DNA of 64,000 nt, from positions 82,278 to 146,277 of the forward strand of contig NZ_LMQU01000012.1 in the NCBI RefSeq assembly GCF_001425445.1. The letters run 5' to 3'. The notes below the pieces were generated by a model. The model worked only from the letters and a program-made list of their open reading frames with translations. It made no database searches and was not told the DNA's origin. Both the position numbers and the translations under genes were made by a program. This document shows, one piece after another, positions 1 to 9,238 of the stretch. Each line of letters begins with the position of its first letter. Within the stretch, counting starts at the first letter, position 1. The DNA comes from Devosia sp. Leaf420. Its GTDB lineage: Bacteria; Pseudomonadota; Alphaproteobacteria; Rhizobiales; Devosiaceae.

Positions 1-2
1 GC

Positions 3-230
3 AATGCCGTGCCGACGCGGGATGGAACGAGGGTCATGGAGATGATCGAGGATATCCCGGCGATTGGCCCCGTCACGGCCAAGGTGCGCCTGCCAGCGCC
101 GCCGCGTCGCGCCTTCGAGGCCGTCTCGGGCGAGCCGGTGGAGGTGACCGATCTTGGCAATGGGCAATATGGGGTAACGCTTGAGCGCATGCGCATCCAT
201 GCGGCCATTGTGTTTGAACAAAATGCCTAG
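3..230 (+). CDS. C-terminal end of an unidentified protein (possibly a glycoside hydrolase)
   Basis: An open frame enters from the left edge and stops at TAG 228-230, so only about 75 C-terminal residues are visible. They read as beta-sandwich-like sequence and end in the pattern LERMRIHAAIVFEQ. Such an alternating hydrophobic strand is often found at the very end of multidomain glycosidases with a beta-galactosidase-type C-terminal domain, and the complete GHL6-like enzyme at 15437-17542 ends in a similar way. The location next to a LacI regulator and a fucosidase fits a carbohydrate enzyme. The function itself cannot be read from this fragment. Confidence 0.55.
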   Translation, partial: NAVPTRDGTRVMEMIEDIPAIGPVTAKVRLPAPPRRAFEAVSGEPVEVTDLGNGQYGVTLERMRIHAAIVFEQNA

Positions 231-342
231 CGTGACAATTGCTTGGCCGGGCCCTGTGGCGCCCGTGCCCAAGCCGCATTATGCAGGTGAAAAGCGTCCG
301 GGGCGATTTTTCCGGGCGCGTTCACCAGGGATACGAAGACGG

Positions 343-1371
343 ATGACCGACCAAGCGATCAATAGAGCACGCCCGGCGACAATTATCGATGTTGCGCGGG
401 CAGCCGGTGTCGCCGTTGGCACTGTGTCGCGCTATCTCAACGATCAGCCCATTCGCGGCGGCAATCGCGAGCGCATCGCCCAGGTGATCGACGAACTGGG
501 CTATCGCCGGAACAGCGCCGCTGCAGCGATGAAGACCAATACCAGCCACATGGTTGGGCTCATGGTCCCCGCCGTCGGCGAATTCCACGCCGCTTTGCTC
601 GATCGTCTCAGCCGGCACATGCGCCAGACCGGGCGCGCAGTGCTCTGCTATTGCCACGATACCGACCCCAGTTCGTTCATGGACGGGATCGAGTTTTTCG
701 CCGGCCATCGCGTCGATGCGGTGGTGATGGATGGCAATGAAGAGCTTCGCCAGCGGCTTGAGCCCTATATCAGCCAAGGCATGTTGACCGTGCTCTATGA
801 CAATGACTTGCCGGGCTTAGCCGCCGACCGGGTCTTTGTCGAAAACCGCCGCGCCAGCAAGCGGCTCATCGATCATGTGCTCGATCTCGGTCATGAGCGG
901 GTGGCGATCATTCACGGGCATCTGGTCGATTCCGTCGCCCGCGATCGTCTCCAGGGCTATCGCGATGCGTTCCTCGCCCATGGTGTCGAAGAGCATCCCG
1001 AACTCGTCGTCGATGCGCGCTGGAACGAGCAACGCGGCTATAGCGCGATGGGCGATCTGATGGCGCTGCCCAATCCGCCGACGGCCGTCTTCGGGGCCAA
1101 TTACAATATGAGCATTGGCGCGCTGCGCTGGTTGCGCGAGCACAATGTCTCGATCCCGCAAGACATATCATTTGTCAGCTTCGACGATGTGCCGGCCTTT
1201 TCCGTGCACGTGCCGGGGATTACGGCAGTCGGTCAGCCGGTCGACAAGATGGCCGAGGCCATTGTTTCGATCCTTGCCGAACGGCTGGGCGATGGATCGC
1301 TCGGCAATCGCACCATACGCATCGATGCTGAAATCACTCTGAGAGGCTCCACCCGACGCTTGCGCCGGTAA
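343..1371 (+). CDS. LacI-family transcriptional regulator
   Basis: A 342-residue sugar-responsive repressor or activator. Residues 13-35 form the LacI helix-turn-helix, with the recognisable VARAAGVAVGTVSRYLN pattern. A periplasmic-binding-protein-like effector domain follows from about residue 65, including the family hallmarks GHERVAIIHG and ISFVSFDD near the C-terminus. The frame is open further upstream, but ATG 343 puts the DNA-binding domain at the usual distance from the N-terminus, so the longer start at 181 was rejected. It lies 25 bp upstream of an ABC ATPase and a GH95 fucosidase on the same strand, so it probably controls use of a fucosylated or related glycan. No operator could be identified with confidence. 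Confidence 0.93.
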   Translation: MTDQAINRARPATIIDVARAAGVAVGTVSRYLNDQPIRGGNRERIAQVIDELGYRRNSAAAAMKTNTSHMVGLMVPAVGEFHAALLDRLSRHMRQTGRAVLCYCHDTDPSSFMDGIEFFAGHRVDAVVMDGNEELRQRLEPYISQGMLTVLYDNDLPGLAADRVFVENRRASKRLIDHVLDLGHERVAIIHGHLVDSVARDRLQGYRDAFLAHGVEEHPELVVDARWNEQRGYSAMGDLMALPNPPTAVFGANYNMSIGALRWLREHNVSIPQDISFVSFDDVPAFSVHVPGITAVGQPVDKMAEAIVSILAERLGDGSLGNRTIRIDAEITLRGSTRRLRR

Positions 1372-1396
1372 GGAGCCACGCCTGGAGGAGGCGAGA

Positions 1397-2452
1397 ATGG
1401 CCAATGTTGCGCTGACCGATGTCAGCAAATCCTATGGAGCGCTCGAGGTCATCGAAGGCCTTAACCTCTTCATCGACGACGGGAGCTTCACGGTTTTCGT
1501 GGGGCCATCGGGATGCGGAAAATCGACGCTTCTGCGCATGATCGCCGGGCTCGAACCCATCACTAAGGGCACGCTTTCGATCGACGGAAAAACCATGAAC
1601 CAGGCCGACCCGATCGAGCGTGGCGTTGCCATGGTGTTTCAGAATTACGCGCTTTATCCGCATATGACGGTCGAACAGAATATCGGCTTCTCCCTGCGCA
1701 TGGCGGGGCTTAGCAAGGAAGACATCGCCGCCCGCGTCGCCGTTGCGGCTCGGACGCTGCAGATCGAACCGCTCCTCAAGCGCAAGCCGGGTCAACTTTC
1801 CGGAGGCCAACGTCAGCGCGTCGCCATCGGGCGCGCCATCGTCCGCGACCCCGAAGTGTTCCTTTTCGACGAGCCGCTGTCGAACTTGGATGCCGAACTG
1901 CGCGTGTCGATGCGCGTCGAGATCGCCAAGCTCCACAACCAGCTTGGCTCGACCATGATCTATGTCACCCACGACCAAACCGAAGCCATGACGCTGGCCG
2001 ACAAGATCGTCGTCATGCGCGCCGGCAAGATCGAGCAGGCCGGCACGCCTGAAGAACTCTATGATAACCCCGACAATCTTTTCGTCGCCGGCTTCATCGG
2101 GTCGCCCCGCATGAATTTCCTCCGCGGCACTCTTGGCGGCGGCACGGTGCGCCTCGAAAATGGCGGTTCGCTGCCTGCAAGCGGCACGGAGGACAAGGTG
2201 CTGGTGGGCGTCAGGCCCGAGCATTTCGTCGAGCCGGGGCAGGGCGCTGCAGACGTCTCGGTCACTGTCGATGTCGTCGAAAATCTCGGCGGCACGCGCT
2301 TTGTCTATGGCACACTCTCGTCCGGCGAAAGCGTCGTCATCGAGGCGCGCGAACGGCCGGGGATCAAGGCCGGCGACGTTCTCTCCTTCGGCATCAGGCC
2401 CGATCGGGCCATGCTTTTCTCTTCCTCTGGCGCTCGGCTGCGGAACATCTGA
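1397..2452 (+). CDS. Carbohydrate ABC transporter ATP-binding protein (MalK/UgpC type)
   Basis: A 351-residue cytoplasmic ATPase of the CUT1 sugar importer class. It has a Walker A motif (GPSGCGKST, about residues 37-45), a Q-loop, the signature LSGGQRQR, Walker B with DEPLSNLD and the switch His in THDQTEA. A C-terminal regulatory TOBE-like extension contains VGVRPEHF, as in MalK and UgpC. A good ribosome site (GGAGG) precedes the ATG. No permease or binding protein lies beside it, so its partners are either left of the window or elsewhere. Its stop codon overlaps the start of the fucosidase by one base (TGATG), which implies translational coupling. Confidence 0.93.
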   Translation: MANVALTDVSKSYGALEVIEGLNLFIDDGSFTVFVGPSGCGKSTLLRMIAGLEPITKGTLSIDGKTMNQADPIERGVAMVFQNYALYPHMTVEQNIGFSLRMAGLSKEDIAARVAVAARTLQIEPLLKRKPGQLSGGQRQRVAIGRAIVRDPEVFLFDEPLSNLDAELRVSMRVEIAKLHNQLGSTMIYVTHDQTEAMTLADKIVVMRAGKIEQAGTPEELYDNPDNLFVAGFIGSPRMNFLRGTLGGGTVRLENGGSLPASGTEDKVLVGVRPEHFVEPGQGAADVSVTVDVVENLGGTRFVYGTLSSGESVVIEARERPGIKAGDVLSFGIRPDRAMLFSSSGARLRNI

Positions 2453-4710
2453 TGACTGACATTCTCTGGTATCTCCAACCGGCCACCGAGTGGACGGACG
2501 CTCTCCCCTTGGGCAATGGCCGGCTCGGCGCCATGGTGCATGGTGGCGTCGGCCGCGAAGAACTTCAGCTCAACGAGTCAACGCTCTGGTCTGGCGGGCC
2601 ATATCAACCGACCAATCCCGAGGCCTTGCCTAACCTCGAAAAGGTGCGCAAACATCTTTTCGCCGGACGCTATCAGGCGGCTCACGATGTCGCCCAGTCC
2701 CATCTTCTTGCCAAACCGCACTCGCAGATGAGCTACCAGCCGGCAGGCAATCTCTTTGTCGATTTCCGGCATGAAGCGGTACCCGGCAGCTATGCGCGCA
2801 AGCTCGATCTCGCAACCGCCACCACGACGACCACCTATGCGCTACTGGGGTCCGGTCTTGATCCCGATGCCCCGCATTATACACGCACCGCCTTCGTCTC
2901 TGCGGCAGATGACGTCATGGTGCTGCATCTGGCATCCTCCGTACCAAAGCTGCTCGATTTCGAGGTGTGGCTCGATAGTCCGCAACCCGGCGATATTTTT
3001 GCGGGCGACGAGGGGAGCCTCGTCTATCGCGGCCGCAATTTCGGCAAGCATGGGGTCGATGGGCAACTCAGCTTCGGCATCGATGCGCATCTCCGGGTCA
3101 CAGGCGGCACGGTCGAGCGCCGCGGCCGCCGACTCGTGGTGCGCGATGCGACGGAAGCGCTCATTCTCCTCGATATCGCGACCAGCTTCGTTCGGTTCGA
3201 TGATGTTTCAGGGGATCCCAACGCCAAGCTTCTCGCGCGACGCGATGCCTACCTTGGGGCGGACGTCGAAACTCTCCGCACCCGCCACATCGCGGCCCAT
3301 CGGGCACAGTTCGATCGGTTGGATATCGACCTTGGCGCGGGCCGGGATGATCTTCCAACAGACCAGCGTATTGCCAATTTCGCCTCGGGCGACGATCCCG
3401 GCCTTGCCGCGCTCTATGTCCAATATGCGCGTTACCTGATGCTTTCATCGAGCCGCCCCGGCACGCAACCGACCACACTGCAGGGGATCTGGAACAAGGA
3501 CACGCGGCCGCCTTGGGGCAGCAAATATACCGCCAATATCAATCTCCAGATGAACTATTGGCTGCCCGATCCCGCCAACTTGCCGGACATGGTCGAGCCT
3601 CTCGTGGCGCTCGCCGAGGATCTGTCGACCACCGGCGCCGAAATGGCACGGGCTCACTATGGCGCCCGAGGCTGGGTGCTCCATCACAATACCGATCTCT
3701 GGCGCGCTACCGGCCCCGTCGATGGCGCCTATTGGGGCATGTGGCCGACAGGCGGCGCCTGGCTCATGGCTCAACTCTGGGATCACGCCCGTTTTGCCGG
3801 AAGCCCAGATGCTCTCGTGCGACGGCTCTATGGTCCCCTTAGAGGTGCCGTGCTGTTTGCGCTCGATACGCTCGTCGCCATGCCGGGGACAAATTATCTC
3901 GTCACCGCGCCATCCATCTCGCCGGAAAACCGCCATCCCCACGGCGTCGCGCTCTGCGCGGGTCCGACCATGGACAACCAGATCCTTCGCGATCTCTTTT
4001 CGGCCTTTGCCGAGGCTGCCGACCAATTGGAGGAGGATGCCGACCTCGTCCAGCAGGCCGAGGACGCGCGGAGCCGCCTTCCCGAACATCGCGTCGGCAA
4101 TGCGGGGCAATTGCAGGAATGGATGGAGGATTGGGACATGGACGTTCCAGAAATCCACCATCGCCATGTCTCGCATCTCTATGGACTTTATCCCAGCGAC
4201 CAGATCAGCACCGAGAGCACGCCCGAACTCGCTGCTGCCGCGCGCCGGTCGCTTGAAATCCGCGGTGACGAGGCGACCGGCTGGGGTATTGGTTGGCGCA
4301 TCAATCTCTGGGCCCGCCTTGGCGAGGGCAGCCACGCCCATGATGTGCTGAAGCTCCTGCTCAGCCCCGCGCGCAGCTACAACAACCTGTTCGACGCCCA
4401 TCCGCCGTTCCAGATCGATGGCAATTTTGGCGGTGCTGCCGGGATCCTTGAAATGCTGGTGCAGTCGAGCGAAGCCGAGATCCGGCTGCTCCCGGCTTTG
4501 CCGGAACAATGGCCGAGTGGGTCAGTGCGCGGCATTCGGGCCCGCGGCGGCATTGAGCTGGACTTGGTCTGGGCACAGTACCACGTTGCTTCGTTACGTC
4601 TGCGCAGCGCTGCGCAAAAAACGGTGACAGTTCGGGTGAACGGTCAGGCTTTCTCCATTGAAGTGGTCCCAGGTGTCGACGCTGTTCACGATTTTACCGA
4701 GGCGCCCTGA
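2452..4710 (+). CDS. GH95 family alpha-L-fucosidase-like glycoside hydrolase
   Basis: A 752-residue enzyme predicted to remove terminal alpha-1,2-L-fucosyl (or L-galactosyl) residues by inversion. The N-terminal domain starts with LPLGNGRLGAMV and ELQLNESTLWSGGP, which are diagnostic of GH95. The (alpha/alpha)6 barrel carries GIWN, PPWGSKYTANIN, QMNYW, PSISPENRH, HRHVSHLYGLYP and QIDGNFGG, the last holding the conserved Asp/Asn region of the active site. No signal peptide is visible, so it probably acts in the cytoplasm on imported oligosaccharides. It is translationally coupled to the upstream ATPase. Its 3' end faces the oxidase operon with only 8 bp between them. The family assignment is strong; the exact sugar is inferred. 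Confidence 0.93.
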   Translation: MTDILWYLQPATEWTDALPLGNGRLGAMVHGGVGREELQLNESTLWSGGPYQPTNPEALPNLEKVRKHLFAGRYQAAHDVAQSHLLAKPHSQMSYQPAGNLFVDFRHEAVPGSYARKLDLATATTTTTYALLGSGLDPDAPHYTRTAFVSAADDVMVLHLASSVPKLLDFEVWLDSPQPGDIFAGDEGSLVYRGRNFGKHGVDGQLSFGIDAHLRVTGGTVERRGRRLVVRDATEALILLDIATSFVRFDDVSGDPNAKLLARRDAYLGADVETLRTRHIAAHRAQFDRLDIDLGAGRDDLPTDQRIANFASGDDPGLAALYVQYARYLMLSSSRPGTQPTTLQGIWNKDTRPPWGSKYTANINLQMNYWLPDPANLPDMVEPLVALAEDLSTTGAEMARAHYGARGWVLHHNTDLWRATGPVDGAYWGMWPTGGAWLMAQLWDHARFAGSPDALVRRLYGPLRGAVLFALDTLVAMPGTNYLVTAPSISPENRHPHGVALCAGPTMDNQILRDLFSAFAEAADQLEEDADLVQQAEDARSRLPEHRVGNAGQLQEWMEDWDMDVPEIHHRHVSHLYGLYPSDQISTESTPELAAAARRSLEIRGDEATGWGIGWRINLWARLGEGSHAHDVLKLLLSPARSYNNLFDAHPPFQIDGNFGGAAGILEMLVQSSEAEIRLLPALPEQWPSGSVRGIRARGGIELDLVWAQYHVASLRLRSAAQKTVTVRVNGQAFSIEVVPGVDAVHDFTEAP

Positions 4711-4718
4711 TCGCGCAG

Positions 4719-5030
4719 TCAGATGCAGGCGCTGACGAAGGTTACGGGCAGGAAGACCAGAATTCCCGCGCCCAAGGCCGCGCGGTTTGCCCATACGGCC
4801 GCGATCGACAGCGTCGTCGTCGGCTCGCCTTCGCGGACTGGTTTGCCCATGGCGAGCCAGGCAAGCGGAATAAGGCTGGCCACATAGGCGCCGATCAGCA
4901 GCCAGCGGTGATTGGGCCAGCCATAGGCGCATCCGATCGCCTGGAGGCCATAGAGCACCACGAAGGCCAGCGACCACACTGTAAAGCCGGCGATCAAGAG
5001 CAGCAGGGCGCGGAGATCTTGCCGGACCAT
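4719..5030 (-). CDS. Small membrane protein of the cytochrome oxidase operon
   Basis: A 103-residue protein with about three hydrophobic segments (roughly residues 8-30, 44-62 and 80-102). It is the last gene of the oxidase operon. Its ATG overlaps the TGA of the subunit I/III gene (ATGA), so the two are translationally coupled. I did not recognise a named family. Position and topology fit an accessory or subunit IV-like component of the oxidase. The reading frame continues further upstream inside ctaD, but that extension is Arg/Pro-rich and lacks membrane character, so the coupled ATG at 5030 was chosen. Confidence 0.75.
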   Translation of the reverse strand: MVRQDLRALLLLIAGFTVWSLAFVVLYGLQAIGCAYGWPNHRWLLIGAYVASLIPLAWLAMGKPVREGEPTTTLSIAAVWANRAALGAGILVFLPVTFVSACI

Positions 5031-7531
5031 CAGGTGCCCCCCGCCCACGCCAGGAGCGTTGCAAGGCCAAGCGCCGGGATCATCGTCGCCGCGGCATAAC
5101 CATTCCAGAGCCAGGCGAGCACAAGTTCCGTCTGGCGGCGTGCTGAAACATAGCCCTGGGTCAGGCGCCAGAAGCCGTGTCCTGCCAGGAGCGCGGCAAG
5201 GCCGCAGTGAATGGCGGAAAATGAGAGCAGGGCAAACATGACAGCCTGCCGCGCGTGGTCGGTAGGGTTGGGCACTGCGGTCAACAGCACGATCAGCATG
5301 ACTAACGCTGCCACGTGTCCAAGTGCTGCGGCCAGCAGAAAACCCCCGGCGTTCTGGCCTGACAGATTGCGTTGCCGTGCCAGCCAGGAGGCTCCTGCGG
5401 CGGATGCTGATAGAATCCATGCAAGCCCGCTCAGCCAGACAGGCCAATCGATTGGCACGAGACCTTCCCAGTTCGGCGCGACTACCAGGAGAAACAGCCC
5501 GCCGAAAAGCAGCGACGAGAAGAGCGTTGCATTCATCACCAAGGCGCAGCGATTGGCGAGAACAGCCACATTGTTGGGACATTCGACATCAAGCGGGGCG
5601 GCTTCGCCCATGCCGATATCGATCAGTCCCTCGTCCTCCGTCTGTCCAATGTTGGCGGGCCAGATGAGGAACAAGATCAGCGTCAGCAGCGCACCGAAAG
5701 GGGCGAGCCAATAGAGCCCGAAGAGCATGGCGAGAAAAAAGCTTGCCGTCGCTAATGCCGTCCAGAGCGGCAAATAGGTGCGGCGCGGCAGGATAATGAC
5801 ATGCTCAGGCGCGCCAGTGAGCATATCGACGCCCATGGTTTCTTGATCTCCATTGCGGGTAAAGCCGAGATAGCCGTAGCCACCGGCCAATAGAGGTCCG
5901 ATCTTGGCTGGCTCCAATCCGTCCGCCCGCTCGTCGATCCTCGGGATCGCAGCGAAATTATAGCTCGGTGGTGGCGTTGGCGTCGCCCATTCGAGCGTTT
6001 GCGCCTGCCAGGGGTCGCGGCGGAAATAGCGGCCGAAGCGGAACTGCAGGACAAGATCGGCCAGAACTAGGCAGAAGCCCATGGTCAGGATGAAGCTGCC
6101 GAAAGACGACAGGAGGTTGAGCCAATCCCAACCCCAATTCGACGGATAGGTCGAGATGCGGCGTGGCATGCCCATGAGCCCGGTCAGGTGCATGAGGAAG
6201 AAGGTCAGGTTGAAGCCGATGAAGATCAGCCAGAAGGCCGGAATGGAAAGCTTATAAAGGCTCTGGCGCCCCGAAATGTGCGGCAGCCAATGATAGATGC
6301 CGGCGAGCATGGGGAAAACGAAACCACCCACCAGCACATAGTGGAGATGGGCGACGACGAAATGGGTGTCGTGCACCTGGGTGTTGAACGGCACCATAGC
6401 GAGCATGACGCCAGTTAGCCCGCCGATGACGAAAACGAAAAAGAAGCCGAAGACATAGAGCATCGGCACGTCCCATTTCGGCTTCCCAGAAGCCAGCGTG
6501 CCAAGCCAGGCAAATATCTGCACCGCGGTGGGTATGGCGACGAGGGCGCTGGCGGACGAGAAGAAGGCGAGCGCGAGATGCGGAATACCCACCGTGAACA
6601 TGTGGTGGACCCAAAGGCCAAAGGACAAAAAACCCATGGCGACGATAGCCGCGATGATGGCGCGATAGCCGAGGATTTGGCGCTGCGCAAAGACGGGAAT
6701 GATGGTCGAGAGCGCACCTGCCGCGGGCAGAAAGATGATGTAGACCTCCGGATGACCGAAAAGCCAGAAGAGGTGCTGCCAGAGAAGCGGATCGCCGCCG
6801 CGGGTGGGATCGAAGAAGGGGAGGTCGAAGGCGCGTTCGAGTTCGAGAAGGATCGAACCCAGGATGAGCGGCGGAAAGCCGACGATCATCATGCCCGAGG
6901 TGACGAGCATATACCAAGCCATCAGCGGCATACGGGCCAATGACATGCCTGGCGCGCGCATTTTGAGGATCGAGACGAAGATCTCGATCGCGGCAGTGAC
7001 GGCGGATATTTCGACGAAAGTGATGCCGAGCAGCCAGACATCAGCATTGATGCCCGGTGTGTAAGGCTTGGACGAGAGCGGGGTATACATGAACCAGCCG
7101 CTATCGGGCGCGGCGCCCAACAGCATCGCGACGATGAGGATCGTGCCGCCGAAAAGGTAGCACCAGAAGCCATAGGCGGTGAGCCGAGGAAAGGCCATGT
7201 CCCGTGCGCCCAGCATCTTGGGCAGCATATAGATGACGAAGCCCTCGAACATCGGGATGGCGAAAAGGAACATCATCACCGTGCCATGCATGGTGAAAAT
7301 CTGATTGTAGATTTCGGGTCCGATGAAGGCGCTGTTCGGCGTCGCAAGCTGCGCGCGGATCAGCATGGAGAGAAAGCCGCCGATGGCAAAGAAGGTGAGC
7401 GCCACCACCATGAAGCGCTTGCCGAGCACAGTGTGGTTGACGCTCGATAGCCGCCCAATGCCAGGCGGGGTCATCCAGATGCGCTCAAGTTCCTTGTGGA
7501 GGCGGATTGGCGAGATAGGCGTGTCGCTCAC
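5030..7531 (-). CDS. ctaD: Cytochrome c oxidase subunit I fused to subunit III
   Basis: An 833-residue integral membrane protein that reduces O2 to water and pumps protons. The subunit I part (about residues 1-560) keeps the key residues: His82 in MHGTVMM (low-spin haem), Asp111 in GARDMAFPR (D-channel entry), Glu262, His260 and Tyr264 in GHPEVY, His309-His310 (CuB), and His395/His397 in VVAHLHY (haems). From about residue 600 a second block of hydrophobic helices resembles subunit III, so the two subunits appear to be fused, as in some caa3-type oxidases. The GTG start overlaps the ctaC stop (GTGA); the ORF is open further upstream but only as frame-shifted ctaC sequence. The membrane partners CtaC and CtaG are in the same operon. 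Confidence 0.95.
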   Translation of the reverse strand: MSDTPISPIRLHKELERIWMTPPGIGRLSSVNHTVLGKRFMVVALTFFAIGGFLSMLIRAQLATPNSAFIGPEIYNQIFTMHGTVMMFLFAIPMFEGFVIYMLPKMLGARDMAFPRLTAYGFWCYLFGGTILIVAMLLGAAPDSGWFMYTPLSSKPYTPGINADVWLLGITFVEISAVTAAIEIFVSILKMRAPGMSLARMPLMAWYMLVTSGMMIVGFPPLILGSILLELERAFDLPFFDPTRGGDPLLWQHLFWLFGHPEVYIIFLPAAGALSTIIPVFAQRQILGYRAIIAAIVAMGFLSFGLWVHHMFTVGIPHLALAFFSSASALVAIPTAVQIFAWLGTLASGKPKWDVPMLYVFGFFFVFVIGGLTGVMLAMVPFNTQVHDTHFVVAHLHYVLVGGFVFPMLAGIYHWLPHISGRQSLYKLSIPAFWLIFIGFNLTFFLMHLTGLMGMPRRISTYPSNWGWDWLNLLSSFGSFILTMGFCLVLADLVLQFRFGRYFRRDPWQAQTLEWATPTPPPSYNFAAIPRIDERADGLEPAKIGPLLAGGYGYLGFTRNGDQETMGVDMLTGAPEHVIILPRRTYLPLWTALATASFFLAMLFGLYWLAPFGALLTLILFLIWPANIGQTEDEGLIDIGMGEAAPLDVECPNNVAVLANRCALVMNATLFSSLLFGGLFLLVVAPNWEGLVPIDWPVWLSGLAWILSASAAGASWLARQRNLSGQNAGGFLLAAALGHVAALVMLIVLLTAVPNPTDHARQAVMFALLSFSAIHCGLAALLAGHGFWRLTQGYVSARRQTELVLAWLWNGYAAATMIPALGLATLLAWAGGT

Positions 7532-8277
7532 TGGCCGGCCTCCATCAGAGCGGCAAAGTCTTCTGGCGAATGCGCCTCGACGCGGAAAAACATGATGTCG
7601 TGCCCTTCGCCGCAATATTCGGCGCATTGGCCCCAATAGGTGCCGCGTTCGTCGGCCTCGAGCCGGATGAGGTTGGTGTGGCCGGGAATGGCGTCGATCT
7701 TGCCGCCGAGGCGCGGGATCCAGAAGGAGTGGATGACATCGGCTGAAGTCACGGCAAAATCCACGGGTTGCCCGGCGGGTATGTGCACCACCTGCTCCTC
7801 GGACGTCGTGCCGTTAGGATAGCCGAAACGCCATTGCCAGCGTTCGGCGGTCACCTCGATGCGCAATGGTTTATCGCCGCGCGGCAGCAATTGTTCGCCG
7901 AGAACAAGCGCCGTACCCGTCAGCAGCACGAGCACCGGAATGGGCAGGATGAGGCCGCCGCCGATGATCCAATGCCCCGGCTTGAGCCGCGACAGAGTGC
8001 CAGTCCGGAAATAGGCGAGAAAGAACAGTGCCATGACGATGGCAAACAGCCCCATCGCGCCCCAGAGCATGACCCACCAGAGCGTCGCGAGATTGGCGGC
8101 ACGGGGGCCGGCTGGGTCAAGCGTCGATAATTCGCCGCCGCAACCGGCCAAGAGGAACGGCGTTGCTGCAAGAGCAGAGATTTTTGAGAGGGAAACGACC
8201 CAGTGGCGGATACGACGCAGGACAGCGAAGAGCGGGAAATCACGCTGGAAGAGGGGCGGGAGATCGACGCCGGTCAT
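7528..8277 (-). CDS. ctaC: Cytochrome c oxidase subunit II, lipoprotein
   Basis: The CuA-bearing subunit that takes electrons from cytochrome c. It has an N-terminal signal with the lipobox LLAGC, two transmembrane helices, and a C-terminal cupredoxin domain with the CuA ligands in CAEYCGEGHDIM and the His in VIHSFW. No cytochrome c domain is fused at the C-terminus. The start is uncertain. The first in-frame ATG is at 8277, which gives 249 residues and overlaps the divergent DUF2231 gene by 75 bp. A shorter product would have to begin at a rare codon such as CTG 8220. The gene is coupled to ctaD by a GTGA overlap. Confidence 0.9.
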   Translation of the reverse strand: MTGVDLPPLFQRDFPLFAVLRRIRHWVVSLSKISALAATPFLLAGCGGELSTLDPAGPRAANLATLWWVMLWGAMGLFAIVMALFFLAYFRTGTLSRLKPGHWIIGGGLILPIPVLVLLTGTALVLGEQLLPRGDKPLRIEVTAERWQWRFGYPNGTTSEEQVVHIPAGQPVDFAVTSADVIHSFWIPRLGGKIDAIPGHTNLIRLEADERGTYWGQCAEYCGEGHDIMFFRVEAHSPEDFAALMEAGQ

Positions 8278-8757
8278 CCCAACCCCATCATTCGTGAAAT
8301 TGCCGAAAAGGACGTGAGTTCGGCCATTGCCGTCGCCGGACATCCGCTTCACGCCATGCTGGTGCACTTCCCCATCGCCTTCGTGATCTCGACGCTGGGC
8401 ATCGACATTTTTTATTGGTTCACCGGGGACGAATTCTGGCTCGAAGTCGGCAAATGGTCGGCTGGCGCGGCATTCGTTTTCGGCGTGCTTGCGGCCGTCG
8501 TGGGCACGCTCGAATTGCTTGCCGTGCCCGGCATTCGTGTACGCGTCGCGAGCTGGAACCATGCGATTGCGGCCATGGTGATGTTGGCCATCGTCGGCGC
8601 CAATACCGGCCTTCGTCTCTTCTGGCCCGAAACCGTCTTGCCCAATGGCCTGATGCTCTCGGTTCTGTCGAGCATGGCCGCGGGCTTTGCCGGCTGGCAT
8701 GGAGGCAAGCTGATTTTCGATCATGGTGTCGGCCTCCTCATATCATCCAAGCAATGA
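8203..8757 (+). CDS. DUF2231 family membrane protein
   Basis: A 184-residue protein with a short polar N-terminus and four predicted transmembrane segments from about residue 50. The sequence HPLHAMLVHFPIAFV is the typical opening of DUF2231 membrane proteins, whose role is not established but which often sit beside oxidase or cytochrome genes. The GTG at 8203 has a purine-rich stretch (GAGAGGGA) about 13 bp upstream. A later GTG at 8314 would remove the overlap with ctaC and remains possible. It is the only plus-strand gene inside the minus-strand oxidase cluster, and its 3' end overlaps the CopD-like gene by 20 bp. Confidence 0.8.
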   Translation: MADTTQDSEEREITLEEGREIDAGHPNPIIREIAEKDVSSAIAVAGHPLHAMLVHFPIAFVISTLGIDIFYWFTGDEFWLEVGKWSAGAAFVFGVLAAVVGTLELLAVPGIRVRVASWNHAIAAMVMLAIVGANTGLRLFWPETVLPNGLMLSVLSSMAAGFAGWHGGKLIFDHGVGLLISSKQ

Positions 8758-9238
8758 AGGGACGGGCGATCTCGCCCAGCCGCCCCGGGACGAAGAGGTC
8801 CGCGACGAAGCCGGGCCATTCGAGCCGGGGTTTGCCCAGAACAAGAATGAGAATGGTGCTCACGGTCAGCAGCGTCAGCGGCATGACGATGAGAAACCGG
8901 ACCATGGGATAGGCGCGGTTGGGCTCGAAAAGCCGCAGGATCATCAGGCCGGAAAAGATATGGATGCCCGTCATCACCGAGACGGCCAGGAGCTTGGCTG
9001 AAAACCAGGCCTCATAGGTGGCCATCAGAAAGATCAGCACCGTCCCCGAACCGACCGCGACGAAGGCGGCGGGCGAGACGATCGCCACATAGAAAAACCG
9101 GGTGAAGGCGTGGAGGCGATAGAGGGCCTCGTCTTCGAGGCCCTTGCGCTGCAAATAGAGGAAGGGCAGGGCGATGAGCCCTGAACTCCAGAGCGCGATG
9201 CTGGCGACGTGAATAAATTTGAGCCACGTGACGATCAT
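8738..9238 (-). CDS. CopD-like integral membrane protein of the oxidase cluster
   Basis: A 166-residue protein with four hydrophobic helices. It starts with the pattern WLKFIHVASIALWSSGLIALPFLY and contains His residues in helix 1 (His10) and in GIHIFSG. That resembles the CopD/DUF2214-type four-helix membrane proteins found in oxidase and copper clusters. It is coupled to ctaG by an ATGA overlap, so it is probably co-expressed with the copper-insertion factor. A role in copper or haem handling for oxidase assembly is an inference from context. Confidence 0.75.
   Translation of the reverse strand: MIVTWLKFIHVASIALWSSGLIALPFLYLQRKGLEDEALYRLHAFTRFFYVAIVSPAAFVAVGSGTVLIFLMATYEAWFSAKLLAVSVMTGIHIFSGLMILRLFEPNRAYPMVRFLIVMPLTLLTVSTILILVLGKPRLEWPGFVADLFVPGRLGEIARPFIAWMI

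Noticed and set aside
181-342. Longer N-terminus of the LacI regulator starting at 181
   Set aside because: The extra residues overlap the previous coding end, are not LacI-like and put the DNA-binding domain too far from the N-terminus.
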